Shown here in pieces: positions 7,997-16,527 of a stretch of DNA of 46,770 nucleotides. Within the stretch, counting starts at the first letter, position 1. Every line of letters begins with the position of its first letter. The stretch is taken from positions 1 through 46,770 of IMG/VR virus record IMGVR_UViG_3300032334_000156. One strand, written 5' to 3'. Below the pieces are notes generated by a model. That model was not told the origin of the DNA and did not search any database. It saw only the letters and a program-made list of their open reading frames with translations. A program made the translations under genes and the position numbers. Origin of the DNA: a virus.

Positions 7997-8235
7997 ATAG
8001 AGAAGACATTATCCGCATGGCGGTGGAGGCGGGTGCTAGAGATTGTGCTAACCCGGACAAGTGGGATATCTGGGAAATTCAAGACACAGACCTTGAACGC
8101 TTCGCTGCCCTGATCGCCGCGCATGAGCGAGAGGAGTGCGCCAAGTGGGCTGAACTTGTGGCGCGGGAGATTGACAACACGAACAACACCGCGACTTACA
8201 TTGCATCCGGTATTCGCGCAAGGGGAGAGAAATGA
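7993..8235 (+). CDS. Small hypothetical protein (LERFAALIAA type)
   Basis: An 80-residue, mainly helical protein with EDIIRMAVEAGA at the start and DLERFAALIAAHEREECAKW in the middle, a pattern seen in many accessory phage proteins of unknown function. AAGGAGG at 7979-7985 is 7 bases from GTG 7993 and 4 bases from ATG 7990; GTG is preferred on spacing. The end overlaps the next ATG. Confidence 0.7.
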   Translation: MNREDIIRMAVEAGARDCANPDKWDIWEIQDTDLERFAALIAAHEREECAKWAELVAREIDNTNNTATYIASGIRARGEK

Positions 8236-8693
8236 AATACGAAGATATTAAAGATTTTTATGAGCGGTGCAATAAACACCCTGACCACCAGAGCGGCATG
8301 ATCTCGTACAGAATGATTGAGCGACGACTGCAAGAGGAGATCGAGGAATTGCGCCAATATATTGAACAACGAGAGCAGTCAAGGCAAAAGCCTGTGGCAT
8401 GGATGCATACAATCATCAAAGACAACGTAATTGCTCACCGCCCATCCGACTTAAAGCGGCACCCGGAGCGGTGGACTGCGCTGTATCCCGCCCCACAACC
8501 GTGCCCAACGTGCCAATCGTTAGCCCGGACAGTGATGATGGACCAGACCGGCTATGACCCGCGCCCGTGGGTCGGGCTGACTGATGATGAGATCAAAGAA
8601 ATTATAGGGCCGTGGGGGGATACGCCAATCAAAGGCTACACCCGCAAACTATTTGACCAGATTGAAACCAAGCTGCGAGATAAGAACACATGA
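8232..8693 (+). CDS. Hypothetical coiled-coil phage protein
   Basis: A 153-residue protein. Residues about 30-60 form a charged coiled coil (RRLQEEIEELRQYIEQREQ). This is followed by a motif frequent in phage accessory proteins, PVAWMH then WTALYPAPQPCPTC, and a C-terminal helical part with GLTDDEIKEI. Function unknown. The start overlaps the preceding stop and the end overlaps the next small gene. Confidence 0.7.
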   Translation: MKYEDIKDFYERCNKHPDHQSGMISYRMIERRLQEEIEELRQYIEQREQSRQKPVAWMHTIIKDNVIAHRPSDLKRHPERWTALYPAPQPCPTCQSLARTVMMDQTGYDPRPWVGLTDDEIKEIIGPWGDTPIKGYTRKLFDQIETKLRDKNT

Positions 8694-8869
8694 GGTGGCT
8701 CATGCTCTGCCTTCCCTTGTTTGGGTGCGGACCAACCTGTACAGAGCAAGGCGGCAAAGTGGTTCAGGATGGGTACATCTATGTGTACCAATGGATTGAT
8801 ATGCAAAAGGGGATTGGTTACATGCAACCGTATCCCAATTACATATGTTTAAAGGAGAAGAACGGATGA
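8690..8869 (+). CDS. Small candidate lipoprotein
   Basis: A 59-residue gene. The N-terminus (MRWLMLCLPLFGC) has a short basic and hydrophobic segment ending in LFGC, which resembles a lipobox although Phe at -2 is unusual. A further cysteine follows (GPTC), then a polar Tyr-rich tail (YIYVYQWIDMQKG). The start overlaps the previous TGA, and the TGA at 8867-8869 overlaps the next ATG, supporting translation. If exported and lipidated it could be an envelope protein, for example for superinfection exclusion; this is inference. Confidence 0.55.
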   Translation: MRWLMLCLPLFGCGPTCTEQGGKVVQDGYIYVYQWIDMQKGIGYMQPYPNYICLKEKNG

Positions 8870-9099
8870 GCGAATTAACAGAAGCCAACTTTGAGGCCAT
8901 GCTTATAAAACTCCGTAAGCACTTAGATGAGACTGGTGAGAAGGCCGCTTTGACACCAAACAGTATGATTTTCAAGCCACACCAATGCCCACGATGCTTT
9001 GGGTTTTTCAAAGAGGGAGACAGGTTTTTTAATGATGAGGGGACGGTCTATCATTGGATGTGTTGGGTTCAGAAATCAAAGGAGAAGAACGGTGGATAA
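8866..9099 (+). CDS. Small hypothetical protein, paralogue A, with zinc-finger-like tail
   Basis: A 77-residue protein. The ATG at 8866 directly follows the 15-base leader aaaggagaagaacgg (8851-8865). The N-terminal half shares a pattern with the next gene: L-I-K-L, H-x-D, GEK, L-x-P and a later P. The C-terminal half carries CPRC and a later HWMC, which could bind zinc. Function unknown. Confidence 0.65.
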   Translation: MSELTEANFEAMLIKLRKHLDETGEKAALTPNSMIFKPHQCPRCFGFFKEGDRFFNDEGTVYHWMCWVQKSKEKNGG

Positions 9100-9283
9100 C
9101 GAGTTAGCCCAAGAGGAACTAGAGAAGCTGATCATGAAGGTGGCGGGGCACATTGATGCGCAGGGGGAGAAGGTTTCTCTCATACCCAAGTGGGTAATGT
9201 ACCGCCCCGCCGACTTGGAAGCACTTGGGCTTACACACGAAGATATTGTTAAGTTAATCAAGGAGAATCACGATGCCACTTAA
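9092..9283 (+). CDS. Small hypothetical protein, paralogue B
   Basis: A 63-residue protein, probably starting at GTG 9092 just after the same 15-base ribosome-binding leader (9078-9092) seen before the preceding gene. HIDAQGEKVSLIP parallels HLDETGEKAALTP of that gene, so the two look like a tandem duplication. Here the cysteine tail is replaced by a helical end (THEDIVKLIKEN). Function unknown. Confidence 0.65.
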   Translation: MDNELAQEELEKLIMKVAGHIDAQGEKVSLIPKWVMYRPADLEALGLTHEDIVKLIKENHDAT

Positions 9284-9509
9284 ACCACACCCAACTGACC
9301 CAGACAAACTTGTATTTACAGCAGGTGATTACGCAGCACCAACCTACTTCACAGCAGAACACGCCATGAGCATGACCCTGCGCGATTACTTTGCAGGACA
9401 GGTAGTGCAAGGGTTTATACAACAAGAACTTATTACGCCAACGTACGAACAAATGGCAGACGCTTGCTACAAACTTGCAGACGCAATGCTGAAGGCGAGA
9501 GACAAGTGA
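9273..9509 (+). CDS. Small hypothetical protein
   Basis: A 78-residue protein with ATG 9273 behind AAGGAG. It contains MTLRDYFAGQVVQGF and a helical C-terminus (YEQMADACYKLADAMLKAR), a combination common in phage accessory proteins of unknown function. It overlaps the previous gene by 11 bases and the next by 4. Confidence 0.7.
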   Translation: MPLKPHPTDPDKLVFTAGDYAAPTYFTAEHAMSMTLRDYFAGQVVQGFIQQELITPTYEQMADACYKLADAMLKARDK

Positions 9510-9649
9510 GATACGGAATCCTTGACGACGAAGGCAAGGTGATCCGGTGGGTGTGGCACCCCCCGCCATACCCTCACATCGTGCAGAAAATCAAGCGCAA
9601 ACGTAAACCCAAGTTGGACTTGTCCAACGTACCGGAGGCATTGTTTTAA
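9506..9649 (+). CDS. Very small hypothetical protein
   Basis: A 47-residue protein starting at GTG 9506, overlapping the previous TGA. The sequence begins VRYGILDDEGKVIRWVWHPP and ends in a basic stretch (KIKRKRKPK) and LDLSNVPEALF. Its stop abuts the ATG of the next gene. No family recognised; the chain of overlapping starts and stops supports it. Confidence 0.55.
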   Translation: MRYGILDDEGKVIRWVWHPPPYPHIVQKIKRKRKPKLDLSNVPEALF

Positions 9650-9973
9650 ATGGACGACCCGATCATTAACTACATACAGAAAAACGGAGAGTGTGCGGCA
9701 TCCGATATAAAGATTGCTGGCTATTCGCTCGCCGCTGTTAAAACTAAAGTGCTAACACTATACAAAGCGGGGGTGCTGACGCGCCGCGCTGAACCCATAC
9801 GCGAAGGGCAAGCGCGCTTCCATTGGGTGTATGAGTTGTCTGGTGTTTCACCCAAACAAAAGTCAAAGAGCGACAGGCTCTATGAAAGACTCAAACTTTC
9901 CGCGTTAAAGAACGAACCTTCTTACGCATACCACTTACGCAACCTACCAAGGGATCAACATGGAACCAACTAA
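9650..9973 (+). CDS. Winged-helix-like small protein
   Basis: A 107-residue protein. Residues about 5-50 (IINYIQKNG, AAVKTKVLTLYKAGVLTRRA) fit a winged-helix DNA-binding fold, followed by a short beta hairpin (ARFHWVYEL) and a basic C-terminus. It starts directly after the previous stop and overlaps the next gene by 14 bases. Probably a regulator or DNA-associated protein; target unknown. Confidence 0.65.
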   Translation: MDDPIINYIQKNGECAASDIKIAGYSLAAVKTKVLTLYKAGVLTRRAEPIREGQARFHWVYELSGVSPKQKSKSDRLYERLKLSALKNEPSYAYHLRNLPRDQHGTN

Positions 9974-10142
9974 GACTGCACACGTTACACCATGGGGCAA
10001 GGTGTGGACACACGGCGCTGATGTAATGAAGACCTTCAAACAATTCGGGTTTGTCCCGCCAAGTGAGTACCGCGATGACTACCTCTTCAAAATCAACAGA
10101 GACAACGGACGAGTCGAAGATCCAAACAAAACATGTGGCTGA
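9960..10142 (+). CDS. Small hypothetical protein
   Basis: A 60-residue protein with ATG 9960 inside the end of the winged-helix gene. It has no recognisable motif; FKQFGFVPPSEYRDDYLFK is the most structured-looking part. It overlaps the following gene in another frame, so one of the two starts may be wrong. Confidence 0.5.
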   Translation: MEPTKTAHVTPWGKVWTHGADVMKTFKQFGFVPPSEYRDDYLFKINRDNGRVEDPNKTCG

Positions 10143-10314
10143 CGCTTGGCTTATTAACTACGGACCCGACTGGGTATCAGAGGATGAGATAAAAACAGAC
10201 CCGTTCTTCTACGGACGCATCCACGATCTGATGGGGCGCGGGTTTCTTGAATCTCAGTTCATGCTTTACACGAATAGGTTGCACTACAGGTTTATTCCGT
10301 ATGGAAATAGTTGA
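10075..10314 (+). CDS. Small winged-helix-like hypothetical protein
   Basis: A 79-residue protein if started at ATG 10075; GTG 10135 would give 59 residues and avoid most of the overlap with the preceding gene. The conserved-looking part (AWLINYGPDWVSEDEI, then YGRIHDLMGRGFLE) fits a small winged helix, the third such protein in this early region. It overlaps the helicase start by 14 bases. Confidence 0.5.
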   Translation: MTTSSKSTETTDESKIQTKHVADAWLINYGPDWVSEDEIKTDPFFYGRIHDLMGRGFLESQFMLYTNRLHYRFIPYGNS

Positions 10315-11863
10315 TAACAAAGCTCTGCTTTTCAGGACGCGCAAGCCTGAGAAGTACAGCATCATCCCCAAGCACAAGGTGCTGGACCCCGACGAAGATG
10401 GCATCTATCAGGTAGCCGTGTACTGGGGGCTGGATGAAGCGCGGGTGCTGCGCAACCTCGGCGTCAAGGATGTACCGTCGCCCATCACGGCACGGTACGG
10501 CTGGCCCGGGCGGTACAAACCCATGCAACATCAGGTCGAGACGGCGGCTTTCCTGACGCTATACCGCAGGGCGTTTTGTTTCAACGACCCGGGCACAGGC
10601 AAAACTATGTCTGCGCTATGGGCGGCTGACTACCTGATGGAGCGCGGGTACGTGCGCCGTGTGCTGGTGTTGTGCCCGTTGTCGATCATGCAGTCGGCGT
10701 GGATGCAGGACATCAACAACACGATCATGCACCGTAGCGCCATCGTTGCTCACCATCAGCAAGCGTCTCGGCGTATCGAGATGATTCAAGGTGACTACGA
10801 GATTGTCATCACCAACTACGATGGGCTGGCGCTGATTGCGAAGGAGATTGAAAACGACGGCAGGTTCGACCTGATAATTGTTGACGAAGCCAACGCATAC
10901 AAGAACTCCACAACACGTAGGTGGAAAGCACTGGCGTCAATCATCAGACCGGATACGTACCTGTGGATGATGACGGGTACGCCTGCTTCGCAGTCACCCG
11001 TGGATGCGTACGGTCTGGCTAAGCTGGTCAACCCCAACGGGATACCGAAGTTCCTGACAGCGTGGCGTGAGCAGGTAATGAACAAGATCACCATGTTCAA
11101 GTGGGCACCCAAGCCCGACGCCTCGATCCAAGTACACAAGGCGTTGCAACCAGCAATCCGCTTCACTAAGGCTCAGTGCTTGGACCTGCCGCCCGTGGTC
11201 ACGGTCACCCGCGAAGTGCCCATGACTCCACAGCAGAACAAGTACTACAAGCAACTCAAAGATCAGTTGATGGTCTATGCGGCAGGCGAAACAATCAGCG
11301 CAGTCAACGCTGGAGTGGCAGTAAGTAAACTGCTACAGATAAGTTGTGGTGCCGCGTACACCGACGACAAGGAAGTAGTTGTGTTCGACGCTGGCCCGCG
11401 CATGGCTGTGCTGGAGGAGATCATGGAGGAGACGGATCGCAAGGTGCTGATCTTCGCCATGTTCCGTACCAGTATGGACAGCATTGCCGCGCACCTAACG
11501 AAGCACGGGTATACCAACGAGCAGATCAACGGCGACGTTAGTCCGAGCAAACGCAACCGGATCATCCATGACTTCCAGAACACGGACAACATCCGGGTGC
11601 TGGTCATGCAACCGCAAGCGGCGGCGCATGGGTTGACGCTGACTGCGGCTGACACGGTGGTGTTCTATGGTCCGCTCATGTCTGTCGAGATGTACACACA
11701 GTGTATTGCTCGCGCTGATCGCAAAGGTCAGGACTCAGACAAGGTGACTGTGGTGCACATCCAGAGCAGCACAATCGAGCGCGATCTATTCACAGCGATG
11801 CGCAACAAGGTGAACGACCACACCATGCTGGTCAAACTTTTCAGCGAGGAAGTCAAACGATAA
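10301..11863 (+). CDS. SNF2-type superfamily 2 helicase
   Basis: A 520-residue DNA-dependent ATPase. Motif I is PGTGKT (K101), motif II is DEAN (D195-N198), motif III is MMTGTPAS, and motif VI is ARADRKGQ (from residue 470), typical of SNF2/DEAD-like phage helicases that translocate on duplex or branched DNA. A short N-terminal extension precedes the helicase core. ATG 10301 (MEIVDNKALLF) is chosen because upstream residues read out of the previous gene. Likely roles are replication restart or recombination. Confidence 0.93.
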   Translation: MEIVDNKALLFRTRKPEKYSIIPKHKVLDPDEDGIYQVAVYWGLDEARVLRNLGVKDVPSPITARYGWPGRYKPMQHQVETAAFLTLYRRAFCFNDPGTGKTMSALWAADYLMERGYVRRVLVLCPLSIMQSAWMQDINNTIMHRSAIVAHHQQASRRIEMIQGDYEIVITNYDGLALIAKEIENDGRFDLIIVDEANAYKNSTTRRWKALASIIRPDTYLWMMTGTPASQSPVDAYGLAKLVNPNGIPKFLTAWREQVMNKITMFKWAPKPDASIQVHKALQPAIRFTKAQCLDLPPVVTVTREVPMTPQQNKYYKQLKDQLMVYAAGETISAVNAGVAVSKLLQISCGAAYTDDKEVVVFDAGPRMAVLEEIMEETDRKVLIFAMFRTSMDSIAAHLTKHGYTNEQINGDVSPSKRNRIIHDFQNTDNIRVLVMQPQAAAHGLTLTAADTVVFYGPLMSVEMYTQCIARADRKGQDSDKVTVVHIQSSTIERDLFTAMRNKVNDHTMLVKLFSEEVKR

Positions 11864-11870
11864 ACATCAC

Positions 11871-11899
11871 TTGCGTTCCCCAGAATTTACCCGTAAACT
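11871..11899 (+). promoter_or_regulatory. Weak sigma-70-like promoter candidate
   Basis: In the 62-base gap after the helicase, TTGCGT (11871-11876) and TAAACT (11894-11899) are separated by 17 bases. Both boxes are poor matches, but the spacing is right and the site lies just before a strong AAGGAG-led gene and the SSB-like gene. It could add transcripts for these highly needed proteins. Low certainty. Confidence 0.2.
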
Positions 11900-11925
11900 G
11901 TCAAACACTAGACAAGGAGAAGTAG

Positions 11926-12345
11926 ATGCCTGACGAAGCCAACGATTTGGCGGTAGTACCTATGGACAAACTCGCCAAGGTGTACCGTAAGATGGCAACA
12001 CGCATTCAGTTGCTCACCTCTGAGTATGAGAATTCCGTTGAGGAGATCAAGGCTCAGCAGGAGCAGATCAAGAATGCTATGAAAGATCAGATGCTTGCCC
12101 TCGGCATAGCGTCCGTGCGCACGACCGAAGGCACCGTAACGCTGTCTACCAAGACACGTTACAACACGCAGGACTGGGATGCCTTCAAGCGCTTCGTTGT
12201 CACCAACGATGCGGTCGATCTTCTGGAGAAGCGAATCCATCAAACCAACATGGCTTCGTTCCTTGAAGAGAATCCCGGTTCAGTTCCCCCCGGACTCAAC
12301 TCCGTGCAGGAGTACGCAGTCTCTGTTCGCAAACCCACTAAGTGA
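11926..12345 (+). CDS. Conserved phage protein with coiled coil (Gp157/Gam-like, tentative)
   Basis: A 139-residue protein. Residues about 20-55 form a coiled coil ending KNAMKDQMLALGI; then a beta-rich part (SVRTTEGTVTLSTKTRY), a W-x-x-F helix (DWDAFKRFVV), and an end containing SVPPGLN and VSVRK. Similar proteins accompany SSB or recombination genes in many phages. I place it loosely near the Siphovirus Gp157 or Gam-like groups but cannot prove that. It has a strong ribosome binding site (AAGGAG) and lies immediately before the SSB-like gene. Confidence 0.65.
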   Translation: MPDEANDLAVVPMDKLAKVYRKMATRIQLLTSEYENSVEEIKAQQEQIKNAMKDQMLALGIASVRTTEGTVTLSTKTRYNTQDWDAFKRFVVTNDAVDLLEKRIHQTNMASFLEENPGSVPPGLNSVQEYAVSVRKPTK

Positions 12346-12351
12346 GGCTAT

Positions 12352-13287
12352 ATGTCTAACGTAACTATGTTCAATCCGTCCCAAGTCCCCGCCCACGTTC
12401 GTGCACGCGGCGAGCTTTCTGCCATGGCTAAGTCACTGGCAGGTGGCGCAGTCGGTGGGGGCAAGCGCATCTCCATCAAGGGCGGTGTGTTCCGTCTCAT
12501 GTCTGGCGGCAAGGAGATCGCGGCTATTGAGGATCGATTCCTTGATGTCGTGTTCGTCAACGCCGCGCCTAACATTGGTCGTATCTGGTATGCAAAAGCC
12601 TATGACGGTGACGCCAACGCCCCTGATTGCTGGTCTGCTGACGGCAAAACTCCCAGCCCTGATGCGGCTAACAAGCAGAGCGACTCCTGCGACGGATGCC
12701 AGAAGAACATTGCTGGTTCGGGTCAGGGTAATTCTCGCGCTTGCCGTTTTCAGCAACGTCTTGCTGTTGTGCTTGCTAATGATGTGGGCGGGGATGTTCT
12801 CCAGTTAGCGCTCCCGGCTACGTCTCTGTTTGGCAAGGGCGACAACGACCAGCGCCCACTTCAGGAGTACGCGCGATATCTGGCGGCGCAGAACGTAGAC
12901 CCATCTGACGTTGTTACTCGCATGAAGTTTGATACCAAGAGTGAGTCGCCCAAGCTCACGTTTAAAGCCATGCGCTGGATTGACTCTGATGAGCAAGAGA
13001 CAATCAAGTCGCAGGGTGAGTCGGACGATGCAATCAAAGCAGTCACCATGACGGTTGCAAAGATTGACAACGTGAAGGCTCCGGCCCCATTGTTCAACAC
13101 TCCGCGTCCGGCACCTGCCCCCAAGGCTGAAGCCAAGGCAGAGTCCAAGGTCAGCAAACCCGTTGATCTGGTCGCAGACGAAGCGGAGGAGCCGGTCGTG
13201 CGCAAGGAAGAGAAGAAGCCTAGCGCAGTGCCAGCAAAGAAGAATAGCCTAGCGGCTATGGTTGACGATTGGGACGACGAAGCTTAA
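12352..13287 (+). CDS. Putative single-stranded DNA-binding protein
   Basis: A 311-residue protein. The core (about residues 35-235) is beta-rich, consistent with an OB-type fold, and carries four cysteines (C93, C113, C116, C131) placed like a zinc-binding insertion, as in T4 gp32-like proteins. A flexible Ala/Pro/Lys/Glu-rich linker follows, ending in an acidic tip (MVDDWDDEA) of the kind SSBs use to recruit partners. Its place between the recombination-type gene and the primase-helicase supports the call. Sequence alone does not prove DNA binding. Confidence 0.75.
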   Translation: MSNVTMFNPSQVPAHVRARGELSAMAKSLAGGAVGGGKRISIKGGVFRLMSGGKEIAAIEDRFLDVVFVNAAPNIGRIWYAKAYDGDANAPDCWSADGKTPSPDAANKQSDSCDGCQKNIAGSGQGNSRACRFQQRLAVVLANDVGGDVLQLALPATSLFGKGDNDQRPLQEYARYLAAQNVDPSDVVTRMKFDTKSESPKLTFKAMRWIDSDEQETIKSQGESDDAIKAVTMTVAKIDNVKAPAPLFNTPRPAPAPKAEAKAESKVSKPVDLVADEAEEPVVRKEEKKPSAVPAKKNSLAAMVDDWDDEA

Positions 13288-13291
13288 AGGG

Positions 13292-13311
13292 CAGGGGGCT
13301 TACGCCCCCTG
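13292..13311 (+). terminator. Perfect GC-rich hairpin after the SSB-like gene
   Basis: CAGGGGGC (13292-13299) and GCCCCCTG (13304-13311) form an 8-bp stem with a 4-base loop (TTAC), 4 bases after the SSB-like stop. There is no T-run, so it is not a full intrinsic terminator; it may protect the 3' end of the SSB message or attenuate readthrough. It ends 9 bases before the next ATG, where a ribosome binding site would be expected. Confidence 0.5.
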
Positions 13312-13320
13312 AATATTCAG

Positions 13321-13599
13321 ATGGCATATTCACAAAAACTAATTGATGAAGTTGCCGCCGCCCCCAAGACGCTGGGCAACCAGCTTGGGCGGTGGGCAAT
13401 ACATCGTGACTTCTCCGTCTTGCGCGTGGCTCACATCACTGGCGCATCTCGGCAATCTGTTTACAACTGGTTCAGCGGCGGGGAGGTGTTCGTGGCGTAT
13501 CGACCGATAGCAGAGGCGTTAATCCAGATCTTAAAAGCCAACGTCGATCCTGACGTTGCGTACGATGAAGCATGCAAGGCGTTCAAGTTAAACCCGTAA
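13321..13599 (+). CDS. HTH DNA-binding protein (Cro/CI-like)
   Basis: A 92-residue protein. Residues about 33-75 match a lambda-repressor-type helix-turn-helix: SVLRVAHITGASRQSVYNWF, then GEVFVAYRPIAEALIQIL. The likely role is transcription control or DNA binding in the early region. No Shine-Dalgarno is visible before ATG 13321; the upstream space is occupied by a strong hairpin. This suggests low or controlled translation, or a start misread by me. Confidence 0.75.
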   Translation: MAYSQKLIDEVAAAPKTLGNQLGRWAIHRDFSVLRVAHITGASRQSVYNWFSGGEVFVAYRPIAEALIQILKANVDPDVAYDEACKAFKLNP

Positions 13600-13611
13600 C
13601 TCGGAAAGTTC

Positions 13612-16527
13612 ATGACACTACCGCTGAAATTTCTAGCGGAGGTTCTGCCGTCCCCGGGAGATGGGTACTACTGCGCGGTGGAGCTTTCAAATACTAAAGA
13701 ACATGTCTTTGTAAAACAAATTGAGGAGATTGACCAGTCAGTTGAGGACTGGTTGCAGAAGCGCTACGACGTTTACTTTGCGCTGGCTACATTCAAGACG
13801 GCAGAGAATCGCCGCGCAACGAATGCTTTCCAGATTCGTTCGTTCTTTCTGGACATGGATGGGTATGACACACGCAAGGAAGCGGCGCTATCACTAGCGG
13901 CATTTCTTGACAAGACAACGCTGAGTGATCTGGGTACACCGTGGTTGGTTAACTCTGGCGGTGGACTGCATGTGTATTGGCCGCTCACCGAGCCGGTCGA
14001 TGTTGTTGATTGGAAGCCTGTAGCAGAAGATCTCAAACGCCTGTGCAAGCAGGAAGGTTTGCGTATCGACATGACTGTCACGGCTGATGCGGCGCGGGTG
14101 CTTCGCATCCCGGGCACGATGAACTTCAAGAAGAAGTACGCAACTCCACGGGAAGTTAAGCTGCTTGCCGAGGGGGACAACTTCCGCTTCGATGACATCG
14201 TGAAGTGCATTGCCGATCACCTTGTCGAACCCAGCCTGATGGGTGCGCCCCCGCTCCAACTCCCCGGCACAAGACCTGCGCCTAAAGATACGAGCGCGGC
14301 TAAGCTGACGCTGATCTCCAATAGTGCAACATCGTTTGCGCTGATGGAGCAAAACAGCGACTGCGCTCAGATCAAGTTCTACCGTGAAAACGCCACGGAA
14401 GATGGGATGGAACCGATCTGGCGTGGGCTTCTGTCGTGGGCAAAGGTGTGTGAAGACGGCGAAGAAGCTGCCCGTGAACTCAGCGCCCTGCATCCATACG
14501 ATGAAGATCGTATGCGCAACAAGCTTGCGGAGATCAAGGGTCCGTACCCTTGCCGCAAGATGGATAGCGAGACCCCGGGAATTTGTAACAGTTGCCCACA
14601 CGCTGGGGCTATCACCAACCCGCTCGTCATGGGGCGAGTGGTCAAGACCGACAACACAGAGAAAGAGATACAGCTAACAGCCGATCAGATACTTGAAGCA
14701 GACGAAGATGAGGACGAGCCACAACTTGCCTCGACACTATCAATCATCAGACCCGAGCCGCCACGTGGTTACAGCTACGGAATAAACGGTGGGGTCTACG
14801 CTGAGCGGGAAGAGAAGGATGAGCAGACCAAGAAGAAGGTAAAGAAGACGGTTCAGATTCTGCCGTACGATTTGTTTGTGGTTCACATTCTTAAACAGGA
14901 GGCAGACCACTTAGTTAACTTAGCCGCGACACGACCCGAAGGCACAACGATCATCAACATGCCGCAGAAGTCGGTGGTCAGTAAAGAAGAGACGGTCAAG
15001 TGGCTGGCTAACCAGAACGTGCTGGCGTCATTCGGTCAAGGCAACGACAAGAATCTATTCGACTACGTGCGTGCTTCTGTGGAGCAGGCGTCACTCACTA
15101 AGCGGGTGCTCAATGTGCCGAAGCAATTCGGCTGGCAGGAGGACGAGTCCTTTGTCTACAACGAGCGTGTGTTCTACAAGAACGGTACGGTGGTCAACAT
15201 CCCCATGCCGGGGCTTGAGAACATCAACCGCAACACTTGTGGGCGGGGGGATCTTGACTCTTGGCGTGACGCTTGGACCACGATTTTTATCAAGCGCAAG
15301 ATGTATGACCTGCTGGCCTGTGCCATGGACAGCTTTGGTTCTATTCTCATGCAGTTCACTCAGTTTGAGGGCTTTGTCTGGCACCTTGGTGGTAAGACAT
15401 CTGGTACAGGTAAGTCTCTCACACTTAGCGCCAAGGCTGGGGTCTGGGGGCATCCGGTGCGCTACCGTACAGGCAAGGGCACATCGCCCGTAGCCATGCA
15501 GAACCGCGCCGGTATGTTGAACAGCATGCCCTTGCTGATTGATGAGATCACCAGCACTCAGCGTGACAACATGGAGTGGGCACCGGGCTTTATCTTCAAT
15601 CACACAGAAGGTCAGGGCAAGGAGCGCATGGAGTCGAGCGCCAACAAGGAGCGGATCAACGACACCAACTGGCACTCGACTGTGACTATGACCTCTAACG
15701 AGGTGCTGACCGACTACATGGCAGGCGCAAGGAAGTTCAGTTCCAACGGCGAGCTTCGCCGGTTCTTGGAGTGGACGCCCAATGTTGCGTTGCAATGGAA
15801 CTCGCAGGAGTTAGAAGCGGTTCGCGCCTTGAAGATGCACTTCGGTGTAGCGGGTGAAGCGTTCATCCGGTGGGTGGTGCGCAACCAATCAACGGCTCGC
15901 CGGTTGGTTGAGGAAACGTACGACCAACTCAGGAGTGAGATGGGGTTCTCTGGTGATGAGCGCTACTGGAATGCTGGCACAGCAACCACGGTGGCGGCGG
16001 CGATTCTTACGAGCAGACAGTACAGCAAGATCATTGATGTGCCGGTGCTCAACATTATCGACTCGCTCAAAGACAAGGTGAACCACTCGCGCACGGTGAT
16101 CAGGAACAGCGTCCGTACTGCGGAGGATGTACTGAACGCCTACACCCGGGACAACTACGGTGGGTTCATTGTCCTCAAGCGCCAGCCAAACGGCGATACT
16201 GCCGCAAGCTGGGGCGACGGGTCGATGTTCAGCGGTCCAGTTATCCGGTCGAAGATCCTTGGGCGGGTTGAGTTTGAGGTCACCAAGGAAGGCTACGTGG
16301 ACTACTTCATTGAGGAGCAGTTGCTCAAGGAGCACTGCGTCAGCATGAGCTACGGCTACTCGGACTTTAAGTTTGAGCTTAGCAAGAACTACGTGGTGAC
16401 GACCGTCAAGAAGGACATGCTGGCGCGAACCAAGGGACCAATGCTACGGGTCAACGCTCTACACATCTGTCGCAAGAAGACGCATGAAGCTGAAGATTCA
16501 CTACCCGTGGAACCAACTGAAACGTAA
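13612..16527 (+). CDS. Primase-helicase (AEP-like primase with DUF927-type ATPase)
   Basis: A 971-residue replication protein. The N-terminal third resembles an archaeo-eukaryotic-type primase: FFLDMDG (D81, D83), SGGGLHVYW (H120) and ARVLRIPGTMNFK. A cysteine-containing segment (CRKMDSETPGICNSCPHAG) near residue 315-330 may bind zinc. The C-terminal half is a DUF927/SF3-like ATPase with Walker A SGTGKS (K601), Walker B PLLIDE near residue 642, and TMTSNE further on. It probably primes and unwinds DNA for the phage polymerase. ATG 13612 follows GGAAAG. Confidence 0.92.
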   Translation: MTLPLKFLAEVLPSPGDGYYCAVELSNTKEHVFVKQIEEIDQSVEDWLQKRYDVYFALATFKTAENRRATNAFQIRSFFLDMDGYDTRKEAALSLAAFLDKTTLSDLGTPWLVNSGGGLHVYWPLTEPVDVVDWKPVAEDLKRLCKQEGLRIDMTVTADAARVLRIPGTMNFKKKYATPREVKLLAEGDNFRFDDIVKCIADHLVEPSLMGAPPLQLPGTRPAPKDTSAAKLTLISNSATSFALMEQNSDCAQIKFYRENATEDGMEPIWRGLLSWAKVCEDGEEAARELSALHPYDEDRMRNKLAEIKGPYPCRKMDSETPGICNSCPHAGAITNPLVMGRVVKTDNTEKEIQLTADQILEADEDEDEPQLASTLSIIRPEPPRGYSYGINGGVYAEREEKDEQTKKKVKKTVQILPYDLFVVHILKQEADHLVNLAATRPEGTTIINMPQKSVVSKEETVKWLANQNVLASFGQGNDKNLFDYVRASVEQASLTKRVLNVPKQFGWQEDESFVYNERVFYKNGTVVNIPMPGLENINRNTCGRGDLDSWRDAWTTIFIKRKMYDLLACAMDSFGSILMQFTQFEGFVWHLGGKTSGTGKSLTLSAKAGVWGHPVRYRTGKGTSPVAMQNRAGMLNSMPLLIDEITSTQRDNMEWAPGFIFNHTEGQGKERMESSANKERINDTNWHSTVTMTSNEVLTDYMAGARKFSSNGELRRFLEWTPNVALQWNSQELEAVRALKMHFGVAGEAFIRWVVRNQSTARRLVEETYDQLRSEMGFSGDERYWNAGTATTVAAAILTSRQYSKIIDVPVLNIIDSLKDKVNHSRTVIRNSVRTAEDVLNAYTRDNYGGFIVLKRQPNGDTAASWGDGSMFSGPVIRSKILGRVEFEVTKEGYVDYFIEEQLLKEHCVSMSYGYSDFKFELSKNYVVTTVKKDMLARTKGPMLRVNALHICRKKTHEAEDSLPVEPTET

